This document shows, piece by piece, positions 1-9,115 of a stretch of 64,000 nt of DNA. The notes beneath the pieces were generated by a model. That model saw nothing but the letters and a program-made list of their open reading frames with translations, made no database searches and was not told where the DNA came from. Both the position numbers and the translations under genes were made by a program. Origin of the DNA: Frigidibacter mobilis. GTDB taxonomy: Bacteria > Pseudomonadota > Alphaproteobacteria > Rhodobacterales > Rhodobacteraceae. How positions within the stretch are numbered: the stretch's first letter is position 1; every line of letters starts with the position of its first letter. The DNA lies in the NCBI RefSeq assembly GCF_001620265.1, contig NZ_CP012661.1:4012501-4076500 (forward strand), read 5' to 3'.

Positions 1-986
1 AGGGCATTGGCACCAAAGCGTCGCAGATCATCATTGAAATCGCCCTCGCGCGGCGTGAGCGACATCGCCTCGATCCCGAGGCTCGCTGCTCTGGCAACCA
101 GGCCGTCTCTTGCACCGTCCCCGGCCGGGTCGCGATCCCTGACGACATAGAGCCGGCGCAGGCTCAGTGGGAACAGGATGGCGGCGAGGTGAGCGGCCGA
201 AAGCGCCGCCAGCATCGGCATGCGGGGCAGAACCTGACGGGGCGACAGCACGGTCTCGATGCCCTCGCCGGCGGCAAGCACCTCATCGGCGGTGCCGAAG
301 CGGACGGCGTGCCCGAGAAGGTCGCCCATCGCCCGCCGCGGTGTCTCGACAGGTGCCTTGCCGGAACCGTCCGGGGCGAGCCAGGTGCGATGCGCGCCGG
401 TCTGCTGGCCGGCAAGATCGGTGACGACGGCAACAAGTGCCGGCCTGCTCTCGGTGGGCGCATGCTCATCAGGTCTATAGTAGCAGCGCGGATGGAAGCG
501 CAGCGCGGCGGTGCCCGAGAGTGAAGTGATCGCCCGCCCGTTGAGGTAGGTCTCCGCAAGGGTGCCGTGGATCGGTTGCGCCATGGCGAAGAGGCGGCGC
601 GACGCTTCAGGCGAACCGGGCGCGGTGCTGGAGGTGCTGCCGGTCGGCGTCCTCGTCTTCTCCGGTTCGGGATGCGGGATCGACAGGAAACGGCGCGCTT
701 CCTCGGCCACGTCCCTGAAGTCGGCAAGGCCAAGCGCCTCGCGGATGACGTCGAGCAGATCGCCATGCTCCCCGGTGGCCATGTCGGTCCATTTCCCCGC
801 CGCGCCCTTGCCGGATTCCGGCCCGGCAAGGCGGACGAACATCGAGCGGCCAGGAGTGTTCTGCACATCGCCGACCAGCCAGTATCGCCCGGCGCGGTGG
901 CCGGACGACAGATAGTGGCGGCAGACCGCCTCGGCCTCTCGGCCGAGACGGGTTGCCAGTTCAGATGCGTCGTGACGCGGCATCAT
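1..986 (-). CDS. Toprim-domain DNA-binding protein (DUF7146-like), 3' end outside the window
   Basis: The reading frame starts at ATG 986 and stays open to the window edge, so about 328 residues are visible and the C-terminus is missing. It begins MPRHDASELATRLGREAEAV. Residues ~40-95 resemble the primase-like zinc-free N-terminal module seen in plasmid toprim proteins. The region near the visible end has a toprim-like core: AGEGIETVLS supplies the first acidic residue and VVRDRDPAGDGA the DxD motif. Proteins of this type regularly follow the strawberry-notch-like helicase gene on alphaproteobacterial plasmids and islands. The start ATGA overlaps the stop of that helicase gene, so the two are translationally coupled. 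A role in element replication or DNA processing is inferred only. Confidence 0.8.
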   Translation of the reverse strand, partial: MMPRHDASELATRLGREAEAVCRHYLSSGHRAGRYWLVGDVQNTPGRSMFVRLAGPESGKGAAGKWTDMATGEHGDLLDVIREALGLADFRDVAEEARRFLSIPHPEPEKTRTPTGSTSSTAPGSPEASRRLFAMAQPIHGTLAETYLNGRAITSLSGTAALRFHPRCYYRPDEHAPTESRPALVAVVTDLAGQQTGAHRTWLAPDGSGKAPVETPRRAMGDLLGHAVRFGTADEVLAAGEGIETVLSPRQVLPRMPMLAALSAAHLAAILFPLSLRRLYVVRDRDPAGDGARDGLVARAASLGIEAMSLTPREGDFNDDLRRFGANA

Positions 987-2767
987 GCAGCCTCCCGCTC
1001 GCCGATGCGTTCGACCGGCCAGCGGTCGAAGAGCTTGGCCAGCACGGCGGGTCCGCTGGCATCGACCGGCACGAACATGCGCAGCTTCCAGGAGATGATC
1101 TCGTGAAACAGGCCATAGGCGCTGAGACGCTGGCGCATGGTATCGGTGAAGCCGGAAAGCTCGATGCGGTTCACCCCCATGACGCGGACCCGGCGAAGCT
1201 GGAGGCCCTCGGCGAGATCGAGGATCGTCCGGCCTTCCATCAGCGCCGTGAAGGCATCCTCCGGCGCGACCTTCGCGATGCCGGTCGTGGTCGCGTTTGC
1301 CGCCCAGGCCGGCGAGACCTTGCGGCCGATGATGCGCTCGCCGGCATCGGTCTGGAGCCGATAGACGCGGGTGGAGTCGTTCGGCAGCCGCTTCCAGATC
1401 GGCAGCAGCAGGCCCGTCACCATATGCAGCGTGCTGTCCGCGAACTCAGGCACTTCCGCGAGTTCGGCATTCCAGGCTGAGGCGAAGGCGTCCCGGTCCG
1501 CCTCGACCCAATGGGTTTCGCCCATCATCCTGACCGGGACGTTATGGGCCTCCATTGGCCTGATTAGCCGAACGCGGCGCTCGATCTCGCCATCGTCCAG
1601 CATGACGCTGGTGGTGGGGATCTGCACCGCCGCGCGCCCCGAGCGCTCGTTGATCAGCAGCTTCGCGCGCGGATCATCGAGTTCGGCCAGGGCGGCATCG
1701 AGCGTCACCGGGCGGTTGCGCCTGCGCTCGGTGATGGTCAGCAGGCTGGTCTCGGCCCCGGTGCGCGGGTGGGTGTAGATCACCTGCCGGTTGGTGACGG
1801 CGAAGCTCTCGGCGCGCAGCGTCTCCAGCCCGGCATCATAGGTGCCAGATGCGATGGCGCCCTCGATGCGCGCGGTCAGAAGCTGCTCGAAGGCGGTGAA
1901 GAGCACGCCCTGAAGCTCGATGGTCAGCGCCAGCAGCCGGTTGAGGAAGGTGGTGATGGCGGGCAGATCATCCTTGATGCCGTTCGAGTCCATCAGCTTT
2001 AGGCCGGTCGCGGACTCGAACCGCTCAAGGCTGCAGCCATCGACTTTGCCGCGCACCGTTAAGAGATAGAGCTGGCGGAGCGCGTCGCGTGCGTAATGCG
2101 ATTCCAGATTATCCTCGGGCCGGAACAGGCCCTGGCCGCCGGTCTGCCGCTGGCCGCGCGTGATCGCGCCCAGCGTGTCGAGGCGGCGGGCAATGGTCGA
2201 GAGGAAACGCTTCTCGGCCTTCACATTGGTCGAGATCGGCCGGAACAGCGGCGGCTGGGCCTGATTGGTGCGATGGGTGCGGCCGAGTCCCTGGATGGCG
2301 GCGTCCGCCTTCCACCCGGCTTCGAGGAGATAGTGGACACGCAGCCGGGTGTTCTTCGCCGACAGTTCGGCGTGATACGACCGGCCCGTGCCGCCCGCGT
2401 CCGAAAAGACCAGCACGCGCTTGGCATCATCCATGAAGGCTTGCGTCTCGGCCAGATTGGCAGAACCGGCACGGTTCTCCACGACAAGCCGGTCGATGGT
2501 GACGCCACGCTTGCGGACGATGCGGCGCGAGCGGCCCGTCACCTCGGCCACCGTGTCGGTGCCGAAATGCTGGATGATCTGGTCCAGCGCGCCGGGGACC
2601 GGCGGCAAGCTGGCGAGGCTGGCGATCATCTCGTCGCGCCGGGCAACCGCCTCGCGGCTCTCGACCGGCTGGCCGTCGCGATAGACCGGGCGTGAGGACA
2701 GGTTGCCCTCCGAATCTGTGAACGGCTCGTAGAGCTGCACCGGGAAGGAATGGGCGAGGTAATCCAG
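983..2767 (-). pseudogene. Strawberry-notch-like methyltransferase/helicase, C-terminal half (split by an inserted element)
   Basis: This is the 3' half of the large SNO-type gene whose 5' half lies at 9113-11677. It encodes the second helicase domain: RVLVFSDAGGTGRSYHAEL, then LEAGWKADAAIQGLGRTHRT, a motif VI with the arginine finger, followed by a ~350-residue C-terminal region typical of this family. Joining the halves at the GTC codon shared by both junctions gives an uninterrupted frame of about 1,449 residues, a normal family length. The frame stays open beyond the junction into the inverted repeat of the insertion, to an ATG at 2914. A 643-residue hybrid could therefore still be made with a 49-residue leader from the transposon. 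Whether it is made is unknown. Confidence 0.88.
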
Positions 2768-2931
2768 GACATAATATGCCGCGTCCGCGTTATGCAGAGC
2801 GCGGCGCTTCATGTCGTTGATATGATGTTTCATTTCGGGATTTCCACTTGGCATAATCATGATGCCTCTGCTCTCAATCGCAGAAGGACACCCCGACATG
2901 ACCTCCCCCTCCAACTCTCACCCCGGCGGCG
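2768..2931 (+). repeat. Left terminal inverted repeat, 164 bp
   Basis: Reverse complement of 8929-9092 with no mismatch by eye. It begins GACATAATATGCCGCG and ends CCCCGGCGGCG, after which the two ends diverge. It contains the probable translation start region of recombinase A (AAGGA, then ATG at 2898) and, outward on the minus strand, an open frame (from 2914) that continues into the interrupted host gene. Confidence 0.93.
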
Positions 2932-4421
2932 CAGCCGCCGGGGCTGTCAACGGCCAAGCACTTGTTTCCGGTTATCTTGCGGATAATCCCAACTTGTCTG
3001 CTGGCGCGCTCAGCGCCGCCCGACATTTCCTGAAGTGGGCCGACGACCGACGTCTCGCGATCAAGGATCTTGATGCTGCGGCGGTCGGTCGTTTTGCGCG
3101 ACACCGCTGCCGGTGCGGTCGCTATAGCGCCGCGCAGTTGCGGGACCCCGCTTATATCACCGAGGTCCGGCGGTTTCTTCGCTATCTGGGGGATGCCGGC
3201 CATGTGGCCATTCCGGACGAGGTTGCCCGGCTTGGCCCGCATTTGGCCGGCTTTTCCGCGTGGCTTGCTGGCCAAGGCTACGGCAAGGTCACCTACAACT
3301 CCCGCATGAGTCAGGCGCGGCATTTTGCGGAATGGGCTCTGCAGCGACGTATTCCCGCCAGCCATATGGATCACGACCTGATCGAGCAGTTTGCCCATCA
3401 CGACTGCCAGTGCGGGATCAAGACCAAACGCGGCAAGCGGGTCGAGGGCACCGGCAATAAGGATCGCCGCCGTGGTGCCCGCGCCTTCGTGTCTTTCCTC
3501 AGAGAGGAGGGGGTAATCCCGGTGGCCGTGTCCATGGAGTTACCGGCCGATCCACGCGTCGCCGATTTTGCCACTTGGCTGCGCCGGGAGCGCGGCGCCA
3601 CGTCCGAGACGATCAGGCGCTATCAGCATGAGTTGGGCCGCTGGCTGACAACGCTTGGATCCGAACCACAGGGGATCACCGCTGAGGCCGTCCGCTCGAT
3701 CGTTCTGGATCAAGGCGAGGACCGCTCCCGATCGTCAGTCCGCATGACGATAACAGTCTTGCGCACATTCTTGCGTTTCATGATCGGCGAGGGTGTGTGT
3801 GCTCCGTCGCTGCTTCTTGCGGTGCCGTCAGGGGTGCGACGCAGGCTTTCGACCGTCCCAAAGACGATCCCGGCTTCGACCATTGAAGAGATCGTCGCGT
3901 CCTGCAGCACAGGCACTGCTGTTGAGGTGCGGGACCGCGCCATCATCCTGCTTCTCGCCCGGATGGCCCTTCGGGCTGGCGATATCTGGCAACTCCATCT
4001 CCGCGACATCGACTGGCGCGCGAGCAGGTTGCGATTGCACGGCAAAAGCCGACGTGGGGTGTTCATGCCTTTGCCACAAGACGTCGGTGATGCGCTGCTC
4101 GCCTATATCGAGGACGCCCGCCCGGTGGTCGCATCCGATCGGGTCTTCTTACGCGTCCAAGCCCCTTTCACCCCATTTCGCTCATCGGCCGAGATCGCCG
4201 GTATCGTCTCTCGAGTCCTTTCCCGCGGCGGCTTCGTCGGCCTGCCGACCGGCGCACATGTGTTTCGGCATTCGCTGGCTTCGACATGGCTGCGCGGTGG
4301 GGCCGAACTCGATCAGATTGGGGCCGCGCTGCGCCACGCTTCACGCGACACAACCGCAATCTACGCCAAGGTCGATGTCGATATGCTGGGGCCGTGGCCC
4401 AGCCTTGGCCGGGGTACGTAG
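2898..4421 (+). CDS. Tyrosine recombinase A of the RIT-like trio
   Basis: Site-specific recombinase of the phage-integrase superfamily, ~507 residues, with an unusually long N-terminal region of two SAM-like core-binding modules. Catalytic residues visible: the first Arg in ARMALRAGDI, Lys in HGKSRRGVF, HxxR in HVFRHS, His in RHASRDTT and the Tyr nucleophile in AIYAKVD. I chose ATG 2898 because AAGGA lies 8 nt upstream; an in-frame ATG pair at 2859 is the alternative. Start and leader lie inside the left inverted repeat. The last ~8 residues look frameshifted. Adding one G to the GGGG run near 4391 gives an ending ...VAQPWPGYVA whose TGA overlaps the ATGATG of the next gene, as expected for a coupled trio. 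Confidence 0.9.
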   Translation: MTSPSNSHPGGAAAGAVNGQALVSGYLADNPNLSAGALSAARHFLKWADDRRLAIKDLDAAAVGRFARHRCRCGRYSAAQLRDPAYITEVRRFLRYLGDAGHVAIPDEVARLGPHLAGFSAWLAGQGYGKVTYNSRMSQARHFAEWALQRRIPASHMDHDLIEQFAHHDCQCGIKTKRGKRVEGTGNKDRRRGARAFVSFLREEGVIPVAVSMELPADPRVADFATWLRRERGATSETIRRYQHELGRWLTTLGSEPQGITAEAVRSIVLDQGEDRSRSSVRMTITVLRTFLRFMIGEGVCAPSLLLAVPSGVRRRLSTVPKTIPASTIEEIVASCSTGTAVEVRDRAIILLLARMALRAGDIWQLHLRDIDWRASRLRLHGKSRRGVFMPLPQDVGDALLAYIEDARPVVASDRVFLRVQAPFTPFRSSAEIAGIVSRVLSRGGFVGLPTGAHVFRHSLASTWLRGGAELDQIGAALRHASRDTTAIYAKVDVDMLGPWPSLGRGT

Positions 4422-4422
4422 C

Positions 4423-5379
4423 ATGATGCATCGCCAAGTCGACCGCTACATCAACCTGCATCGCACCCTCGGAAAGGGTTTGCCAAACATGAGAGGTCCT
4501 TGCGCGAGTTCGCCGCATTTGCTGCTGACCGGACCGATCCGCATGTAACCGCGGCACTAATCCTCGAGTGGGCAGGCAGGGCGGCCACACCTAAATCTGC
4601 ACAAGACCGATATGATCAGGCCCGTGCCTTCGCGATGTTTCTGCATGCAGAGGACGTGCAACATGAGGTTCCGGTGGCAGGATTGTTCGGCCGGTCAAGG
4701 CGCCGACGACCTGCGCCCACATCCTGTCGCAAGACCAGATCAGTGGCATCCTGGCGGAGGCACTACTGGTTCCGGGCCTGTCCCCGATCAGCCCACAGAC
4801 CTATCACACGCTGTTCGGGTTGCTCGCCTCTACAGGTCTTCGCATCTCAGAAGCTTTGTCCCTGCGTTGCGACGACCTGACGGAAGATGGCCTGATGATC
4901 CGCAAGGGCAAATTTGGCAAGAGCCGCCTCGTCCCTCTTCACGCCTCGACCCGTGCAGCGTTGGAGCGCTATCTCGATCGGCGGCGCCTCGTCCGTGATG
5001 CCGGTCATGACCTTTTCGTGCTCGGGCACGGTCACGCACCGACGGCGACGAGAGCACACGTGGTCTTCGTAAGGATCGTGCGCAAGCTCGGTTACCGCAA
5101 TCCGACTGGTCCCGGCCCCGGCTACACGATTTGCGCCATACCTTCGCGGTTCGGTCCCTCGAGACCTGCGGGAACGATCTGCAGTCGGTCCTGCGGCACA
5201 TGAGGGCCCTGAGCACCTATCTCGGCCATGTCGATATCGCCAATACCTATTGGTATCTCGAAGCCACCCCCGTCTTGCTGCAAATGATCGCGGCAAGGGC
5301 GGAAGAGACGTGGATCGGGGTGCAGCATGACCCCGCTCGCGCCGGACCTGTCGGCTTTCCTGCAGAAGCATCTGCCTGA
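4423..5379 (+). pseudogene. Tyrosine recombinase B of the RIT-like trio (three apparent frameshifts)
   Basis: Second integrase-family gene of the trio. Read in three frames it gives MMHRQVDRYINLHRTLGK, then FAKHERSLREFAAF..., then HILSQDQISGILAEAL..., then RLHDLRHTFAVRS... The catalytic set is recoverable: TGLRISEALSL, GKSRLVPLH, HDLRHTF, YLGHVDIAN and a Tyr in NTYWYLE. Three single-base gaps, near 4478 (GGG), 4718 (CCC) and 5114 (CCCC), each in a homopolymer, break the frame. Restoring one base at each gives a clean 319-residue protein, the usual size. The start overlaps the end of recombinase A and the end overlaps recombinase C by about 53 nt. Either decayed or, more likely, mis-sequenced. 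Confidence 0.85.
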
Positions 5380-6339
5380 TGAGCGTGGCGCCAGCCAACA
5401 TACCATCGCCGCCTATGCCCATGCGTTCACCCTCCTGCTGCGGTTTGCGGCCACACGCCTTAAGCGCCAGCCTTCAGATCTTGCGATCGAAGATCTCAAC
5501 GTCAGTCTGATCAGGGCCTTTCTCGAACACATCGAAGAGGGTCGAGCCAATACCGTGCGATCCCGCAATGCCCGGCTGGCAGCGATCAAGGCGTTTTTCC
5601 GCTTCCTTGAACCAAGGCGTCCAGCCTGCCTCGAACAGGCGATGATGATCAGATCGCTGCCCGTCAAACGCACGGATGTAAAGCTGATCGACTACCTGAC
5701 GAAGGACGAGGTGCGCGCCTTGCTTGCGGCCCCAGACGGCAGAGCGCCGGCTGGGCTGCGTGATCGGGCGATGCTTCACCTGGCCTACGCCGCAGGACTG
5801 CGGGCGTCTGAACTTCTCGCAGTTCGGATGGACGATTTCCCGCGGGGCTCGTTCGCAAACATCCGGGTGCTTGGAAGGGCCGCCGGGAGCGGGTGCTGCC
5901 GCTCTGGAAGGAGACGCAAGCTGCCATTCGTGCCTGGCTGGCCGTCCGTCCCAACGATGTCGGGCCGGAACTGTTCCTGAACCGCGATGGCGGCCCGATG
6001 ACACGGGATGGTTTTGCCTACCGGCTCCGTCAATATGTGGCCGTGGCCGAACGCGCGACCCCTTCGATTGCCAACAAGCACGTGACCCCGCATGTGTTGC
6101 GGCACAGCTGCGCCATGCACACGCTGCAGGCTACAGGTGATGTCCGCAAGGTCGCCCTTTGGCTGGGTCATGCCAGCCTCCAGACGACCGAGATGTACTT
6201 GCGCGCGGACCCGACCGAGAAGCTCGCCCTTCTCGAAGCGCATCATGCCCCACTGATCAAGCCGGGCAAGTTCCGGCCGCCGTCTGACAAGCTGATGGCA
6301 ATCCTTGCGGCCGCGACGAGCACGAAGACCCGGCAATGA
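5327..6339 (+). pseudogene. Tyrosine recombinase C of the RIT-like trio (one apparent frameshift)
   Basis: Third integrase-family gene, beginning [19 protein letters not shown] with a SAM-like core-binding domain (residues ~5-100). The catalytic domain shows [33 protein letters not shown] and the Tyr in EMYLRAD. The frame breaks near 5877, where VLGR should continue as a Lys/Arg beta-hairpin followed by RVLPLWKET. Inserting one A into the AA run restores a 337-residue protein. It is the last gene of the trio and faces the convergent primase-helicase gene across a 67-bp gap. Confidence 0.87.
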
Positions 6340-6406
6340 CCATCGCACCGTCCTGAGATCTTGCCGGTCCACATACCAGCAGCGTCCCGCACAGAGTGGG
6401 GCGCTG

Positions 6407-8842
6407 CTATTCCATCACATAGCCAAGCGCGCGATACCCAGATCGCCGTTTTGCAGCCATCCTCGCCAGGACCGGCACCGCACTGTCCACGTAATCCACG
6501 ACCAGAACGTCCTTCTTGCCATCATGTTGCCGGTGCAGGCGGCCAACATATTGCGCCAGTGTTCCTTTCCACGCGATTGGCATTGTCAGGAACAGGGTAT
6601 CGAGCCGGGTGTCGTCAAACCCCTCCCGATGTAGCGCCCTGTCGCAAGGATCAGCCGTTCCTCTTCATGGGGGACATTCAGCGCAGCGACGGCGAACTTG
6701 CGATCTTTCGCCGACATGCCGCCTCGCAGGACGACCAGATTCTTGGCAAACTTGGAGAACCGCTGCTGCAGATAATCCAGATGGTCTTTGCGCTCGGTCA
6801 GCACGATCGGTGACCGCTTCGCTTCGAGCGATTTCAGCACATCATCAAAGATCTGATCATTTCGACCGTCGTCGTTAGCCAGAGCGGCATAGATCGCGGG
6901 CATCGATGGCCGTTCCGCCATCGCAAGCACTTCAGGCAGTTTGAACCGCGTGTGACGCTCGCGCGCCCGATGCCGAATGCCGCTCTCAGCGGCCTGCGAT
7001 CTGGCATGAACCTGATGCCTTACGGGCCGCATTGCATGAAGATGATGGGATGGTGCCCATCTTTTCGGGCGACGGTCGCCGACAAACCGGCAACATAGCG
7101 CGCTTTCGTTCTGCGCGCGACAAGTTCAAAACTCGCCGCAGACAGGTGGTGGCATTCATCGACGATCAACTGGCCGTAGTCAGCCACGATGTCGTCGACC
7201 TCGCCGTTTCTAACCAGGCTTTGGATAAGCGCCACATCGATCATGCCTGTCGGTTTCCGCCGTCCCCGCCAATTGTGCCGATCTGCTTGGGTCGATCTGA
7301 AGGAAAGTCTTTAGCCGCTCAACCCACTGGTCGAGAAGTTCCCGACGATGGACCAGAACCAGCGTGTTTCGGGCGCGATGACCAATCAGGGCGGAAGCGA
7401 CAACGGTTTTGCCAAAGGCTGTGGTCGCCGCGAGCACGCCAGTATCATGGGCTGCGAGCGCGTCGAAGGCGCGCTGTTGCTGCGGCCGAAGCTCGCCAAG
7501 GAATCTGACCGTGTCCGGCAGCGGGCTCCCTCGCTCCGCTGGTCGTCCAGTTCTGCTTTCGCACCGTGTTCGCTCAGGACTTCAACAGCTTCATCAAAGC
7601 AGCCTCGAGGTAAGGCAATGTGGCGCGGATGCAGCTCGGCACAGGAGACCACGCGAGGTTTTCCGAATGTGGGCAGTCGCATAGCCTGTGCCCGATAGAA
7701 CTCCGGGTTCTGGAACGCCGCGACGCGTACCAATTGGGCTATCATCGCAGAGGGCAGCCCGGTCCGGTCGATGTAGATCTGGTCGGCGACGGTCACTTTG
7801 ACGCTGTCAGGGATTGCCATAGCCTCGGATTTCGTCTTCGGGCGTCGCGACGGCGACATTTTCCAGGGCTCGTCAGCGTTTTCATCATCAACCGGCATCC
7901 GGACTGCCAGCACCTGACCAGATGCCTCAGCAGCCGCAACAAAATTGGCTACCGCCTGCGCAGACATCCGTGGAAGCGTCGACAGATACGCCCACTGATC
8001 TTCGTATGGCTGAACATCCTGATCGAGGAAGACGCTGTTGCCGACCCTCCGGGCACTGTGCTGGAGCGGCAGCGCGATCAGGTTTCCGAAGCCTCCAACG
8101 GGCATCGTATCCTGGTTCGGAAAGAGGCGGTCATAGGAAGCAAATCCGATCTCTGGCCGTTTCTCCATGGTTTCTGTGATCAGGGCCGATCCAAGCTGGC
8201 GAGCCGCCCGGGCCGACACAGGTTCGGCGAAGAATATCCAGACGTGGCCCCATTGCCCGATCGGGACCGTTCCAGTGCAGCAGGCACACCCTTCGTCCGA
8301 CACGTTGCAAGTAGGGCACTGGCGTCTTCTGCCCAAGACGCCTTGTCAAAATCTGCTGCCAGGAACCAACAGGTGTCATCCCGCAGCAAAGGATAAACGC
8401 CGGCCACGAAGTCAGCCGAAGGGCCCTCGCCGCCCCGTAGGTGCCGTTCGATGACGCTGGCGTCGGGGGGTATGAACCGCTGATGCTTGCAGTCCCCGCA
8501 TTTGACGGTCGGTTTTCCGCAGATGCCTTTCACCCATTCATTGAAGCAGGCATGCGAATAGCCGGCGCGTCCTGTCTTGCGGTTTTCCCATCGCACAGGA
8601 AACACGTCGGGACGGCCAGCAAATAGGTTGCGGAACAGTTCGACCTTTTCGCCCGATGTCGACATGTTGGTGACGGTAGCATTTTCAAGGGATGGGCGTT
8701 TGGCTTGTGCGGCCATTTCTACGGTTTGCTGGGCCTCCAGCGCCGAAAGCTCCTGCAGAAGCTGACGTTGTTCCTTATCCAGCTCGGCCAGCCGTGCCCG
8801 AACCCTGGCCATTTCTGTTTCTGTCCCGCTACTGTCTACCAC
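6407..8842 (-). pseudogene. TOTE-type archaeo-eukaryotic primase (AEP)-superfamily II helicase fusion, frameshifted
   Basis: A coiled-coil start (MARVRARLAELDKEQRQL...) is followed by an AEP domain: WFLAADFD gives the metal-binding DxD, SGNGAHVWIFF the conserved His strand, and the family signature DRLFPNQDTMP then GGFGNLIALPLQ. After a linker comes a SF2 helicase: ATTAFGKTVV (Walker A), VDECHH (DEAD-type motif II), GLSAT (motif III), then ATGRYIGEGFDD and QYVGRLHR (motif VI). The frame is broken at five places (about 8245, 7533, 7275-7285, 7027 and 6615). Adding six homopolymer bases in total gives one continuous protein of about 813 residues. The start is GTG 8842 or ATG 8812. This architecture is known from TOTE conflict systems, proposed to act in element or host conflict; carriage here suggests replication or protection of the transposon (inference). 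Confidence 0.82.
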
Positions 8843-8866
8843 CTGTGATTTCCGCCAAGTTGTCCC

Positions 8867-8962
8867 CTAACTCCGACCATAACGGTCAAACGGCTCTGCC
8901 GTAAGCTTGCCTCCACTTCCGACGGCAACGCCGCCGGGGTGAGAGTTGGAGGGGGAGGTCAT
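8867..8962 (-). CDS. Possible 31-aa leader peptide of the AEP-helicase operon
   Basis: The right inverted repeat reproduces the start region of recombinase A, so the same AAGGA plus ATG and first 11 codons (MTSPSNSHPGG) also read inward here. Beyond the repeat the frame runs 20 more codons to a TAG at 8867, 25-55 nt before the primase-helicase start. It may be a leader peptide or just a by-product of the repeat. Confidence 0.35.
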   Translation of the reverse strand: MTSPSNSHPGGVAVGSGGKLTAEPFDRYGRS

Positions 8963-9092
8963 GTCGGGGTGTCCTTCTGCGATTGAGAGCAGAGGCATCA
9001 TGATTATGCCAAGTGGAAATCCCGAAATGAAACATCATATCAACGACATGAAGCGCCGCGCTCTGCATAACGCGGACGCGGCATATTATGTC
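8929..9092 (-). repeat. Right terminal inverted repeat, 164 bp
   Basis: Perfect inverted copy of 2768-2931. It probably carries the same inward promoter as the left end, which here would serve the primase-helicase gene. Confidence 0.93.
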
Positions 9093-9115
9093 TTATCCGG
9101 AGTTCCGGATAAGAC
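9090..9115. repeat. 26-bp palindrome at the right border of the element
   Basis: Arms GTCTTATCCGGA and TCCGGATAAGAC (12 bp each, perfect) around a GT centre. The inner arm starts in the last 3 bp of the right inverted repeat and the outer arm ends with the GAC that borders the host gene. It is absent from the left end. A dyad of this size is what a tyrosine recombinase core site looks like. Confidence 0.85.

Larger units (their letters stand above)
2768..9115. mobile_element. RIT-like transposon: three tyrosine recombinases plus AEP primase-helicase
   Basis: This 6.35 kb element interrupts the strawberry-notch gene. Its ends are a perfect 164-bp inverted repeat pair (2768-2931 and 8929-9092). 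The trinucleotide GAC is present once in the deduced empty site and now at both outer borders (2768-2770 and 9113-9115), compatible with a short overlap copied during strand exchange. Between the right repeat and the right GAC lies an extra palindromic segment, so the ends are not symmetric. Cargo: recombinases A, B and C on the plus strand (2898-6339) and a convergent TOTE-type AEP-helicase on the minus strand (6407-8842). Three recombinases in a row with inverted ends is the hallmark of RIT (recombinase-in-trio) elements. The primase-helicase passenger is not part of the RIT definition I know. Confidence 0.85.
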
